Source: Patescibacteria group bacterium
GTDB taxonomy: Bacteria > Patescibacteriota > JACMRA01
Length of the DNA: 15,894 nt
Direction of reading: 5' to 3'
Assembly (NCBI GenBank): GCA_029935375.1
Contig: JAOZKL010000006.1
Span: 1 to 15,894 of the forward strand
Within the stretch, counting starts at the first letter, position 1. The number at the start of each line of letters is the position of its first letter. A program made the translations under genes and the position numbers. The notes under the pieces were generated by a model. The model saw only the letters and a program-made list of their open reading frames with translations. It had not been told where the DNA came from and made no database searches. This document shows positions 1-6,584 of the stretch, in pieces.

Positions 1-493
1 CAGCCTCTTCAATCAAAATCAAATTATATTTATCCCAAATTTGCCTAGCCCTTTGCATATCAACTGGCAATCCAAAGCTATGCTGAACGATAAGAACTTT
101 TGTTTTTTTGGTTATTTTGCTCGCTATTTCTTCGAGATCTATATTGAAAGTATCGGCCTCCACATCGCATATAATTGGTTTCAAACCAGATTGTAAAACA
201 GCATTAGGCACCACTACACAAGAAAAACCTTGAATAAGAACCTCATCACCCCTACTCAATCCCATCGTTTTTAAAAGTAAATATAAGGCTGTGCGTCCAG
301 AATCAACTAACCAAATATTATTATCTACATCACCATTGTCTAAATAAACTTGGAACCACTTATGGATTTTCTGAAACACCTTTCTTTCGGAGATCCATGG
401 AAAGACAAGCAATCGCAGTGATAACAAAGCATCTAAAATTCTATAATTTGGACCAATGTCATGGTTAACTAATTTTTTTCTGGAAAATCTCAT
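1..493 (-). CDS. DegT/DnrJ/EryC1/StrS-type PLP aminotransferase (N-terminal part, cut by window edge)
   Basis: Reading the minus strand from the ATG at 493 gives 164 uninterrupted residues to the window edge, starting MRFSRKKLVNHDIGPNYR. Residues 60-115 carry the family pattern: DSGRTALYLLL, then GDEVLIQGFSCVVVPNAV, then KPIICDVEADTFNID. This is the PLP-binding half of sugar aminotransferases such as ArnB, WecE and PseC. Residues 145-164 show HSFGLPVDM and LILIEEA. The usual IEDAA motif, whose Asp contacts the PLP ring nitrogen, reads IEEA here, so the key Asp is Glu. About 55 residues precede the family core and include a hydrophobic patch (LLSLRLLVFPWI), longer than usual. The catalytic Lys lies outside the window. 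The likely role is making an amino sugar for the envelope polymer encoded to the right, but the substrate cannot be read. The gene is divergent from the secreted-protein gene at 649. Confidence 0.82.
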   Translation of the reverse strand, partial: MRFSRKKLVNHDIGPNYRILDALLSLRLLVFPWISERKVFQKIHKWFQVYLDNGDVDNNIWLVDSGRTALYLLLKTMGLSRGDEVLIQGFSCVVVPNAVLQSGLKPIICDVEADTFNIDLEEIASKITKKTKVLIVQHSFGLPVDMQRARQIWDKYNLILIEEA

Positions 494-501
494 ACACCTT
501 G

Positions 502-528
502 TTTATACAACTAAATCAACTTTGTCAA
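502..528 (-). promoter_or_regulatory. Candidate promoter of the aminotransferase gene
   Basis: On the minus strand a perfect TTGACA (528-523) is followed by TATAAA (507-502). The 15-nt spacer is shorter than ideal. The -10 box lies only 8 nt upstream of the ATG at 493, so the transcript would be almost leaderless. The spacing makes this tentative. Confidence 0.4.
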
Positions 529-595
529 ACTACTGAAACCAATTACCAGCACTATATTAATCTGTAAATTTAAAAGCTAAAACAACAAAAATAAT

Positions 596-624
596 TTGAC
601 ATAAACCAATAAAAAGTTTATAGT
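596..624 (+). promoter_or_regulatory. Sigma70-type promoter of the secreted-protein gene
   Basis: TTGACA (596-601), a 17-nt spacer and TATAGT (619-624) form a near-consensus promoter. Transcription would start near 631, about 18 nt before the ATG at 649. No Shine-Dalgarno sequence is visible in that leader. It is back to back with the leftward promoter at 502-528. Confidence 0.65.
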
Positions 625-648
625 TTTTTCGACTAATTATTCTGATCT

Positions 649-1086
649 ATGAAAAAAGTAAAAAAGGTAAATTCTAAGATTGTAAGCTTGATAGTTCTGG
701 GACTACTAACTGTGTCAGCAATAGCTTTTAGACAAGAAGCTGGGCAAGTATTAGGTGTTACAGAAAAAATAGAAACTTCTGGAAACAGTGGAATAGGTAG
801 CGGCGCTGCAACTATAAAAACTGATGATATAAAAAATACAGAATTTACAGGCAAAGCTTTATGGGACAAGGAGCAAATTGTAGATATAAAAACTGATAAA
901 TTCGATATAGGTCAAGAAATAATAATAACTGTTGATGATAAAGATTTCGGATATATTGTAAATGATAACAGAGACAGCTTATCTGATGAGACTATCTTAA
1001 TACTAAATACTGAAACATTTATAAGATTGGGTGGTAATTTAGAGAACTCCAACACAATAGATGTAAAAGTAACAAGTACAAAATAG
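649..1086 (+). CDS. Small secreted or membrane-anchored protein, function unknown
   Basis: The product is 145 residues. It begins with Lys-rich MKKVKKVNSK and a hydrophobic stretch IVSLIVLGLLTVSAIAF (about residues 11-27), ending in an AIA that could be a signal peptidase I site, so export is likely. The mature part has a Gly/Ser-rich linker (about 44-53) followed by an acidic domain rich in Asp, Ile, Thr and Lys, with no Cys and no motif I recognise. The alternating pattern suggests a beta-rich extracellular domain (inference). A near-consensus promoter lies 25 nt upstream of the start, and ruvB begins 44 nt downstream behind its own promoter, so the two need not be co-expressed. I do not recognise the family. 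Anchoring by the uncleaved N-terminal helix is equally possible. Confidence 0.7.
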   Translation: MKKVKKVNSKIVSLIVLGLLTVSAIAFRQEAGQVLGVTEKIETSGNSGIGSGAATIKTDDIKNTEFTGKALWDKEQIVDIKTDKFDIGQEIIITVDDKDFGYIVNDNRDSLSDETILILNTETFIRLGGNLENSNTIDVKVTSTK

Positions 1087-1094
1087 TGTATTTA

Positions 1095-1123
1095 TTGACA
1101 AAAGAGAATAACTAAATTTGAAT
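1095..1123 (+). promoter_or_regulatory. Candidate promoter of ruvB, predicted leaderless
   Basis: TTGACA (1095-1100), a 17-nt spacer and TTGAAT (1118-1123, four of six consensus bases) precede the ATG by 7 nt. The predicted transcription start therefore coincides with the ruvB start codon at 1131, giving an mRNA without a 5' leader. Confidence 0.5.
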
Positions 1124-1130
1124 CATCTTA

Positions 1131-2174
1131 ATGATAAAGGAAAGCAACTCAATCACAGAAGAAAAACAAAGCAAAGCTGATAAAAAACCACTGGTTGGAC
1201 AGTCGCTTGCAGTTTTTAACAAAGATAATGAGGAGAACTCTAACATACTCAGACCAACCAAATTAGAAGATTATATTGGACAAAATAGACTGATTAGACA
1301 ACTTGAACTAATAATCAAATCTTCAAAAATGAGAGAAGTTATACCAGAGCATATATTGTTCTATGGACAACCAGGACTAGGTAAAACAACATTAGCTAAC
1401 CTAATCAGCAACGAGTTGAATATAGATATAAAAATTGTTTCAGCTCCAAGTTTACAAAAATCAGGGGATCTAGTTGGATTATTGGTAAATCTAGACAAAC
1501 CAACTGTTGTATTTGTAGATGAAATACACAGATTGCGAACACAAGTAGAGGAAACTTTATATACAGCAATGGAAGATAAAAAAGTAGATCTTATAATGGG
1601 CAAGGGCACTGGAGCAACCACAGCAAGAATTGACCTGGAACCTTTTATGTTAATTGGGGCAACTACACAAGTTGGAAAATTGACAAAGCCACTTAGAGAT
1701 AGATTTCCATCTGTGATGAAATTAGAACCATACACACTAGATGAAATGCTAAAATTGGTTGAAAGAACCTCAGAAATATTGAAATTGAAACTAGATCAAG
1801 GAGCAAAATTGGTAGTATGTAGAAGATCTCGCAGTGTACCACGAATTGCAAACAACATTCTAAAACGTTTCATGGATCTCCAAATAGTAAAAAAGATAAA
1901 GAAACTAACAGAGCAAGATACTTTAGATTTTTTGGAAGAGTTGGGTATTTATGAACTTGGACTAACCAAAACAGACTTGCATTTTCTCAATGCATTATTA
2001 GATGGAAGTCTTGGTATCAAAACATTGTCTGGAATACTGATGGAGGAAGCTGAAACTCTAGAATTGGTTACAGAACCATATTTAATCAATCTAGGGTTTG
2101 TAGACAAAAGTAGCAGTGGAAGGTCTCTCACACCAAAAGGTAGGAATTTTATAACAAAACATTTTAAGAATTAA
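1131..2174 (+). CDS. ruvB: Holliday junction branch-migration ATPase RuvB
   Basis: This 347-residue protein is the hexameric AAA+ motor that, with RuvA, drives branch migration of Holliday junctions in recombination and repair. It shows the RuvB signature RPTKLEDYIGQ (41-51), Walker A GQPGLGKT (79-86), Walker B VFVDEIHR (127-134), sensor I LIGATT (174-179), LRDRF (188-192) carrying the arginine finger, and a sensor-II region RSVPRIANNILKR (234-246). A C-terminal winged-helix domain ends in EPYLINLGFVDKSSSGR. Small deviations are Gln for Pro in Walker A and RSVPR where RGTPR is usual. The first 35 or so residues are a charged extension longer than in E. coli RuvB (336 residues in total). The ATG at 1131 is chosen because the predicted transcription start falls on it. 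ruvA and ruvC are not in the window. The 3' end is 16 nt from the convergent Elp3 gene. Confidence 0.95.
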   Translation: MIKESNSITEEKQSKADKKPLVGQSLAVFNKDNEENSNILRPTKLEDYIGQNRLIRQLELIIKSSKMREVIPEHILFYGQPGLGKTTLANLISNELNIDIKIVSAPSLQKSGDLVGLLVNLDKPTVVFVDEIHRLRTQVEETLYTAMEDKKVDLIMGKGTGATTARIDLEPFMLIGATTQVGKLTKPLRDRFPSVMKLEPYTLDEMLKLVERTSEILKLKLDQGAKLVVCRRSRSVPRIANNILKRFMDLQIVKKIKKLTEQDTLDFLEELGIYELGLTKTDLHFLNALLDGSLGIKTLSGILMEEAETLELVTEPYLINLGFVDKSSSGRSLTPKGRNFITKHFKN

Positions 2175-2190
2175 AGAGAGTGTAATTCTA

Positions 2191-3999
2191 CTATAACTCT
2201 GTTACTTGGTACAAGTCAATCAAATTAAAACCTCTGTTACTATAGTATTGTCGTGTCCCTATAGAAGAAATAACCGCAAGTTTTGTAAACTTAGCCTCTT
2301 TTGACAGATTCTTAGCTTCCTTAATAAGAGCTTTTCCAATCCCAGAATGCTGGGCTTTACCTTTTTTACTTTCTCCAACATCTACTGCTGATCCATACAC
2401 ATGTATCTCACGAATCATTGCACAGCCATCAAGTTCTTTGATATAAGAATGTTTATATTCTGATGGATCTATACAAATCGGTATACTCAATCGTAAAAAC
2501 CCAGCTATTTGATTATCATCTGTTACATACTGTAAAAATAACTCATTGCTAAAATCAGTGTCATATCTCACAATATCTAAGTGCAGATCATCTTTACTCA
2601 CTTTTTTACCACGAATTTCCCGCACACGAATATCCAATCCAGAAACCCCTTTCTCCTTCATATCATTCTGCACAAGTTGGCGAAAATTAGTTTTTTTATT
2701 ACCTACCAAAATATCTGTAGATGGAATATCACGAATAATTCTAGTCAATCTACAATACTGAGGGGTTGATAAAATTGCAGACAATACAACTGATTTCAAC
2801 TCTTCTTCTGAATAAGGCGCCCAACGACCATCTTTATAGTAATTTGTCAGCTCTGCAGTTTCTAATAATGAACAGGGATAAACCTTTAACTCATCAGGAC
2901 AAAATCTTTTATCGGTGAACAATTTTTTGTAATCTTCTATATCAGCATTAGGACTAGAACCATATAAGTTTGCCATCCAGTGTAGGTGAATTTTAAACCC
3001 TGCTTCTCTTAATAGATTTATAGCATGGGCAGAATCTTGAACAGAATGTCCACGATGATTTTTATCCAAAACAGCATCGTTTAAACTCTGAACCCCCATT
3101 TGCACCTTTGTACAACCAAGCTTTCTAATACGCACAACCTCAGCCTCATCGATTCTATCTGGGCGAGTCTCAATAACCATTCCAATACACCTAGAGTCTG
3201 AAGATTCATTTAATCTATGACAGTCAAAAAGCTCATCCCAACTACTCTGCTCTACTGATTTATTTACCTTGTTTATCTCTTTATTTATTTCCAAAATTGT
3301 TTTATTATACCCAGAGTTATCATCTTGGTTGCGAATTATCTTTCCAGCCTGCTCTATTTCTACAGCAGCTTTTTTGTCCAATCCATTATACTCAATAAGT
3401 TCTGTATTATCTACGCCATTGCCAAAGTCATTCATAGCTTCAAAACACCTACGTATAAACCAAATCTGATAACCCTCTGGATAATACGACCATGTACCTC
3501 CAAGTATTATCAGCTCAATCTTACTTGTGCTGTGACCTATATTTTTGTATGCACGCAGTCTATCATAAACTTGCAAATAAGGATCGAAATTATTTCGCGC
3601 AGCTCTTTGGGCGCCAGGTTCATCTGAGAGATAACTCTTTGGCATCCTAATATCATTTGGACAAAAAATACACTTACCAGGACAAGGAAAAGGCTTTGTA
3701 AGAACAGTTACAGGCGTAACACCAGACTGAGTCCTAATTGGCTTCATTTGCAGTTTTTGAACTATATTTGGATCGCTTGGAAGGTTTGGGTGTTTTATTT
3801 TAACTAACTCCTCAGACCCTTTAATAATCTGCTGTTTGGAAAGAAACTTATCACTGCCCTTTATATTTTTTGCAATAATTTTGCGCAAGATATTCCAATT
3901 CATATCTTTTTTTTCTATCTCTGAAACATCATTCAAAATATTAATAATTTCTGTTTTATATTTGGTATAGTCAAAGTTATAAATACTGTTGATCGACAT
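2191..3999 (-). CDS. elp3: Elp3-family radical SAM / GNAT tRNA U34 carboxymethyl-modification enzyme
   Basis: The 602-residue product matches the Elp3 architecture: an N-terminal tRNA-binding segment, a radical SAM domain and a C-terminal GNAT acetyltransferase. The radical SAM cysteines are C106, C110 and C113 in PCPGKCIFCPN. Other family blocks are HPNLPSDPNIVQKLQMKPIRT before it, then YLSDEPGAQRA, IELIILGGTWSYYP, VIETRPDRID, VQMGVQSL and HLHWMANLYGSSP. The C-terminus has HSGIGKALIKEA (acetyl-CoA loop) and VISSIGTRQYYSNRGF, typical of Elp3 GNAT domains. In this family acetyl-CoA and SAM are used to build the cm5U family of modifications at wobble uridine 34. The protein is somewhat longer than common bacterial and archaeal homologues because of an Asn/Lys/Glu-rich insertion around residues 190-260. 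No other Elongator subunit is present, as expected for prokaryotic Elp3. The gene is monocistronic, with its own promoter immediately upstream. Confidence 0.93.
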   Translation of the reverse strand: MSINSIYNFDYTKYKTEIINILNDVSEIEKKDMNWNILRKIIAKNIKGSDKFLSKQQIIKGSEELVKIKHPNLPSDPNIVQKLQMKPIRTQSGVTPVTVLTKPFPCPGKCIFCPNDIRMPKSYLSDEPGAQRAARNNFDPYLQVYDRLRAYKNIGHSTSKIELIILGGTWSYYPEGYQIWFIRRCFEAMNDFGNGVDNTELIEYNGLDKKAAVEIEQAGKIIRNQDDNSGYNKTILEINKEINKVNKSVEQSSWDELFDCHRLNESSDSRCIGMVIETRPDRIDEAEVVRIRKLGCTKVQMGVQSLNDAVLDKNHRGHSVQDSAHAINLLREAGFKIHLHWMANLYGSSPNADIEDYKKLFTDKRFCPDELKVYPCSLLETAELTNYYKDGRWAPYSEEELKSVVLSAILSTPQYCRLTRIIRDIPSTDILVGNKKTNFRQLVQNDMKEKGVSGLDIRVREIRGKKVSKDDLHLDIVRYDTDFSNELFLQYVTDDNQIAGFLRLSIPICIDPSEYKHSYIKELDGCAMIREIHVYGSAVDVGESKKGKAQHSGIGKALIKEAKNLSKEAKFTKLAVISSIGTRQYYSNRGFNLIDLYQVTEL

Positions 4000-4005
4000 G
4001 ATCAG

Positions 4006-4034
4006 ATACTACACTATTTTTTGTTTTTTATCAA
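4006..4034 (-). promoter_or_regulatory. Candidate promoter of elp3, predicted leaderless
   Basis: On the minus strand TTGATA (4034-4029), a 17-nt spacer and TAGTAT (4011-4006) are followed by 6 nt and then the ATG at 3999. The transcription start is therefore predicted at the A of the start codon, as for ruvB. Confidence 0.55.
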
Positions 4035-4124
4035 GAGTTGACGAGTGTAGAAAAATATGTTTATATCGGTTGCGTTCTTTTTATTTTTTAATCATTCTAA
4101 AAATGTGAAAAAAGACTACAGGGT

Positions 4125-4153
4125 TTGACATTATTGGTAGCTTATATTGCAAT
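4125..4153 (+). promoter_or_regulatory. Candidate promoter of an orphan transcription unit
   Basis: TTGACA (4125-4130), a 17-nt spacer and TGCAAT (4148-4153, four of six consensus bases) point rightwards into a region with no full-length gene. Transcription would start near 4160. A weaker alternative is TTGACG at 4038 with TTATAT at 4061. Confidence 0.4.
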
Positions 4154-4159
4154 AAACGT

Positions 4160-4416
4160 AAGTTTCTATACATCATCATTAGAACAAAAAGAGTTATTAT
4201 TTTTAAAAACAAAAAATTAAAAAAGTTCACTATCAGCAATGGTAGAAAATTTCGATGGAAGTTTGAAAAGAAGGGAGAGTGAGAATCTTTTAGTTGATTT
4301 GATAGAGAAAGAATAGAGCAAATGAGCATCTCAGAACTAGAAGAAGAGTCAGTAGCAAGCTGACGAGATACTCCAAGTACACAAGGCCTTACTATTGTAA
4401 AATAGTAGGTTTTTTT
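4160..4416 (+). ncRNA. Predicted small transcript (about 255 nt), non-coding RNA or tiny peptides
   Basis: The 589-base stretch between the Elp3 and CapA genes (4000-4588) has no convincing protein gene. On the plus strand it carries a promoter-like pair at 4125-4153 and a strong intrinsic terminator at 4387-4416, which together bound a short transcript. I find no signature of RNase P RNA, SRP RNA or 6S RNA. Two tiny frames exist. One runs 4239-4316 (25 codons, ending LLVDLIEKE). The other runs 4322-4363 (13 codons, MSISELEEESVAS), in the -1 frame of the first and just downstream of its stop. Their Glu-rich, coding-like look could mean a decayed or frameshifted small gene, a frameshift-regulated peptide, or chance. 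The boundaries are inferred from the promoter and terminator only. Confidence 0.35.
4387..4416 (+). terminator. Rho-independent terminator of the orphan unit
   Basis: CCT and ACTATT (4387-4396, with T4390 bulged) pair with AATAGT and AGG (4401-4409) around a GTAA loop, followed by seven T (4410-4416). The T-run exists only on the plus strand, so it ends a rightward transcript. Confidence 0.75.
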
Positions 4417-4492
4417 ATTAGACCTCTCTCCTAATTCGCTTTTCAAGTAGAGATTCTTAAATTTATTCTAAAAACGTTCTTTTTGAAACGAC

Positions 4493-4506
4493 TTTTACTA
4501 GTAAAA
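4493..4506. repeat. Perfect 14-bp palindrome
   Basis: TTTTACTAGTAAAA is exactly self-complementary. It lies in the non-coding stretch between the orphan terminator and the 3' end of the CapA gene. It could be a protein-binding site or chance in AT-rich DNA. No T-run follows, so it is not an obvious terminator. Confidence 0.3.
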
Positions 4507-4588
4507 CGAATTGAAAAAAGTATTTTTGATAATTTGTCAAACTTAGATTTTAGGATTTATGGGCTGGAAATGGAACTAGGAAAGGGGC

Positions 4589-5884
4589 CTATTGTCCAAG
4601 ATCCTCCAATGTTTTCGACCAATTTATTCTATCTAAGACTTTATTAGATTCAACTATACTAGCTTTTTTTGTCAATTTTGCACTACTATCACCAACAATT
4701 GCATCATATTTTATTGTAAAAGTTGGTTTCTGAAGATTTTTAGATATAGCCTCTGCTAAGCAATCGCTAGAATCATACTTGCAACTAGCTGCAAAATTTA
4801 ACCACTTTGCAAAGTTATCATCGATATCAAAAATCATATCAGCCTTTACAACTAGAGACCTTGTTACGTCAGTAGAAAGTTGTTGATCAAAGATGAAATT
4901 ACCAACAGAATAAGCAATCAACTTTCCATTATAAACTTCTGTATTGTGTACTGTATGTGTATGACCACCTATTACAGCGTCTGCCCCGTTATCGATCATT
5001 AATTTATAATATTTTTGTTGTAACGAATCTGCTTTCATGCCATATTCAGCTCCTTGATGAGGCATCACAAAAGTTGGAAATAATTTGGAATATTTTGAAA
5101 TTTCAGATAACTCTTCCTTTGTTGGTAAGCGGAAAACATTATGATAGCCACACAAAGCAATTGGGACATTAAAAATCGTTGTCAAAGAATCATTATTATA
5201 TTCTTCCAAAATATCTTCAGATTTCATCTCTAACACTTTTTGATACTCAACTTCTGTTTTTAATTCTGAAAAACTAGCTGAACCTTCAAGTGTTACAACG
5301 TTGCAAATATTGTCCTGCTTATTATTATAATGACCAAAGTATTGAATATCGCTTTTTTCCAAATAATCCTTTGTTACCTCATAGCCCATAACATCTTCCA
5401 TATTATCAGTGTGATTATTAGCAAGGCTAAAAACATCAAACCATTTTGAAGCCTCTGGCAGATACTGTGGTAAACAAGTAAACTTTAGCAACCTATCCTG
5501 TTCAGTAGATGAAAGATTTATTGGGGTTATAGGACACTCCAAATTGGCTATCCATGCTTCTTTTTCAACTTTTTGGAATGTATTCAACCCAGAAAATGGA
5601 TATTGATACTTTAAACTACTGGCTTGTGACCAATCATTAACATATCTCCCCCAAAATACATCTCCCATAAAAGATAGCTTTAGGTTGACTTCATCAGGAT
5701 TTGGCAAGTCTTTTTTTTCCACAGGTTTTGCAGTGTTTTCATCTATTAAGCTATGAGCATCTCCATCTACCAGATCTTTGATAGACTCCCTTGATAAGCT
5801 CAATGTTGAGTATAGTAAATTTAGAAAGAATAGAGAGCATAAAAATGCGATCACATATAAAACATCTTTTGAAGGCTTTGTCAT
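4589..5884 (-). CDS. CapA-type (PGA_cap) membrane-anchored metallophosphatase-fold protein
   Basis: From the ATG at 5884 the product has 431 residues. It has an N-terminal membrane anchor (about 8-26, VLYVIAFLCSLFFLNLLYS), a linker rich in Asp, Glu and Lys, then the CapA domain: SFMGDVFWGRYV (71-82), IANLECPIT (112-120), LANNHTDNMEDVMGY (154-168), MPHQGAEYG (274-282), VIGGHTHTVHNTEVYNGKL (304-322) and YSVGNFIFDQ (325-334). These hold the metal-ligand Asp, Asn and His residues of the calcineurin-like fold. Family members act in poly-gamma-glutamate capsule synthesis, but in organisms lacking CapBC the substrate is unknown; an extracellular phosphoesterase is likely. Earlier starts exist (ATG 5896, TTG 5914). 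I prefer 5884 because its AATTATATG context resembles the other starts here. No other cap genes are adjacent. Confidence 0.88.
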   Translation of the reverse strand: MTKPSKDVLYVIAFLCSLFFLNLLYSTLSLSRESIKDLVDGDAHSLIDENTAKPVEKKDLPNPDEVNLKLSFMGDVFWGRYVNDWSQASSLKYQYPFSGLNTFQKVEKEAWIANLECPITPINLSSTEQDRLLKFTCLPQYLPEASKWFDVFSLANNHTDNMEDVMGYEVTKDYLEKSDIQYFGHYNNKQDNICNVVTLEGSASFSELKTEVEYQKVLEMKSEDILEEYNNDSLTTIFNVPIALCGYHNVFRLPTKEELSEISKYSKLFPTFVMPHQGAEYGMKADSLQQKYYKLMIDNGADAVIGGHTHTVHNTEVYNGKLIAYSVGNFIFDQQLSTDVTRSLVVKADMIFDIDDNFAKWLNFAASCKYDSSDCLAEAISKNLQKPTFTIKYDAIVGDSSAKLTKKASIVESNKVLDRINWSKTLEDLGQ

Positions 5885-5907
5885 ATAATTAAACATTTCA
5901 ATAAAGT

Positions 5908-5921
5908 TTGACAATTGTCAA
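5908..5921. promoter_or_regulatory. Perfect palindrome at the CapA gene start, possible operator or -35 region
   Basis: TTGACAATTGTCAA is a perfect 14-bp inverted repeat lying 24 nt upstream of the preferred start codon. It supplies a consensus TTGACA in both directions. A matching -10 box is not clear: the best 17-nt-spaced hexamers are AAATGT or, from the second half-site, TAATTA. It could be a repressor site overlapping the promoter. Confidence 0.35.
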
Positions 5922-6175
5922 GAAATATGTAAAAAGTAGTTAGCTATTAATAGCTTTTTTATATTTTTACTGTATCTACAAAGATGATAATAACAGATTC
6001 ACTGTTGGCAATTTATAAGAAACAGAACAAAAGAACAAAATTCTTGGAACAAAATTTGTGACAATTACAAAAAGAGGTTGATCCAAAATTGATTTTATGA
6101 TACTGAGACATTTCATTGCTCTATAGGATTCATAAAAAAATCTGCTGAAAAAACTCGCTTTCTCATGAAACAAAA

Positions 6176-6487
6176 ATGGCACAAAGAGTAAGGAGGCGAA
6201 CAGATCAAACTATAGAAGAAATTGTAAAAACTCCAAGCAAAGAATGTTACCTCGCAAAACCAGAAAAAAGAAGAAGATGGTTATTACACAATCTGGGAAA
6301 GTTAAAGAGAGGAGATATTTTGTTTCAGGGAGATAAGAAATTATTACGGGAAATACATATCAAAACTGTTGACGACCCTGTAACAAGAAAAACATTTGCC
6401 CATAGATTTGCTAGATCGAACCTATCAGTAAAACAGCTAGTAGAACTGCCAAGCAGAAAACACTTAACAAAAACAAACGATTTATAA
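6176..6487 (+). CDS. Small basic protein, function unknown
   Basis: The 103-residue product starts MAQRVRRRTDQTIEEI and is strongly basic throughout, with clusters such as PEKRRRWLL and SRKHLTKT. It has no signal peptide, membrane segment or cysteine pair. The middle contains GKLKRGDILFQGDKKLLREI, and the C-terminal third contains KTFAHRFARSNLSVKQLVELP, which could form helices. The charge suggests a nucleic-acid-binding or ribosome-associated protein (inference only); I do not recognise the family. It is a real gene by its coding texture and by the strong terminator 12 nt after its stop. An AGGAGG occurs inside the reading frame at 6190-6195, but no ATG, GTG or TTG follows at useful spacing, so it is Arg codons rather than a ribosome site. 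The 291 bases upstream (5885-6175) show no other gene. The tmRNA gene follows downstream. Confidence 0.6.
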   Translation: MAQRVRRRTDQTIEEIVKTPSKECYLAKPEKRRRWLLHNLGKLKRGDILFQGDKKLLREIHIKTVDDPVTRKTFAHRFARSNLSVKQLVELPSRKHLTKTNDL

Positions 6488-6498
6488 TAAAATATTTT

Positions 6499-6532
6499 AA
6501 CAGGCTTGTATATTATACAGGTCTGTTTTTTT
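6499..6532 (+). terminator. Rho-independent terminator after the small basic protein gene
   Basis: A 13-bp stem (6499-6511 with 6515-6527, three G-T wobbles) closes on a 3-nt loop (ATT) and runs into seven T (6526-6532). It separates the 6176-6487 gene from the tmRNA promoter. Confidence 0.85.
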
Positions 6533-6543
6533 GTGTAAAATGC

Positions 6544-6572
6544 TTGACAAATAACATTTTTTCAGTCACTAT
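6544..6572 (+). promoter_or_regulatory. tmRNA promoter
   Basis: A consensus TTGACA (6544-6549), a 17-nt spacer and a weak -10 CACTAT (6567-6572) place the transcription start near 6579. That is a few bases before the mature tmRNA 5' end at 6585, consistent with a short 5' leader removed by RNase P. Confidence 0.5.
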
Positions 6573-6584
6573 CCACCTATGGAC

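Noticed and set aside
4361..4363. TGA as a sense codon (recoding to Gly as in SR1/Gracilibacteria)
   Set aside because: TGA is used as a genuine stop at 10167-10169, and the other genes give full-length proteins under the standard bacterial code.
4081..4446. Minus-strand open frame of 121 codons
   Set aside because: It needs a TTG start, has Ser runs and low-complexity Phe/Leu/Met segments, matches no family, and lies across a plus-strand terminator. It is more likely the antisense of a small-RNA unit.
5942..5960. AGCTA-TTAA-TAGCT hairpin followed by six T as a terminator
   Set aside because: The stem is only 5 bp, and no plus-strand gene lies upstream to be terminated. Probably chance in AT-rich DNA.
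6190..6195. AGGAGG as a ribosome-binding site for a shorter protein
   Set aside because: No ATG, GTG or TTG follows at 5-12 nt, and the bases are simply Arg codons in the 6176-6487 gene.
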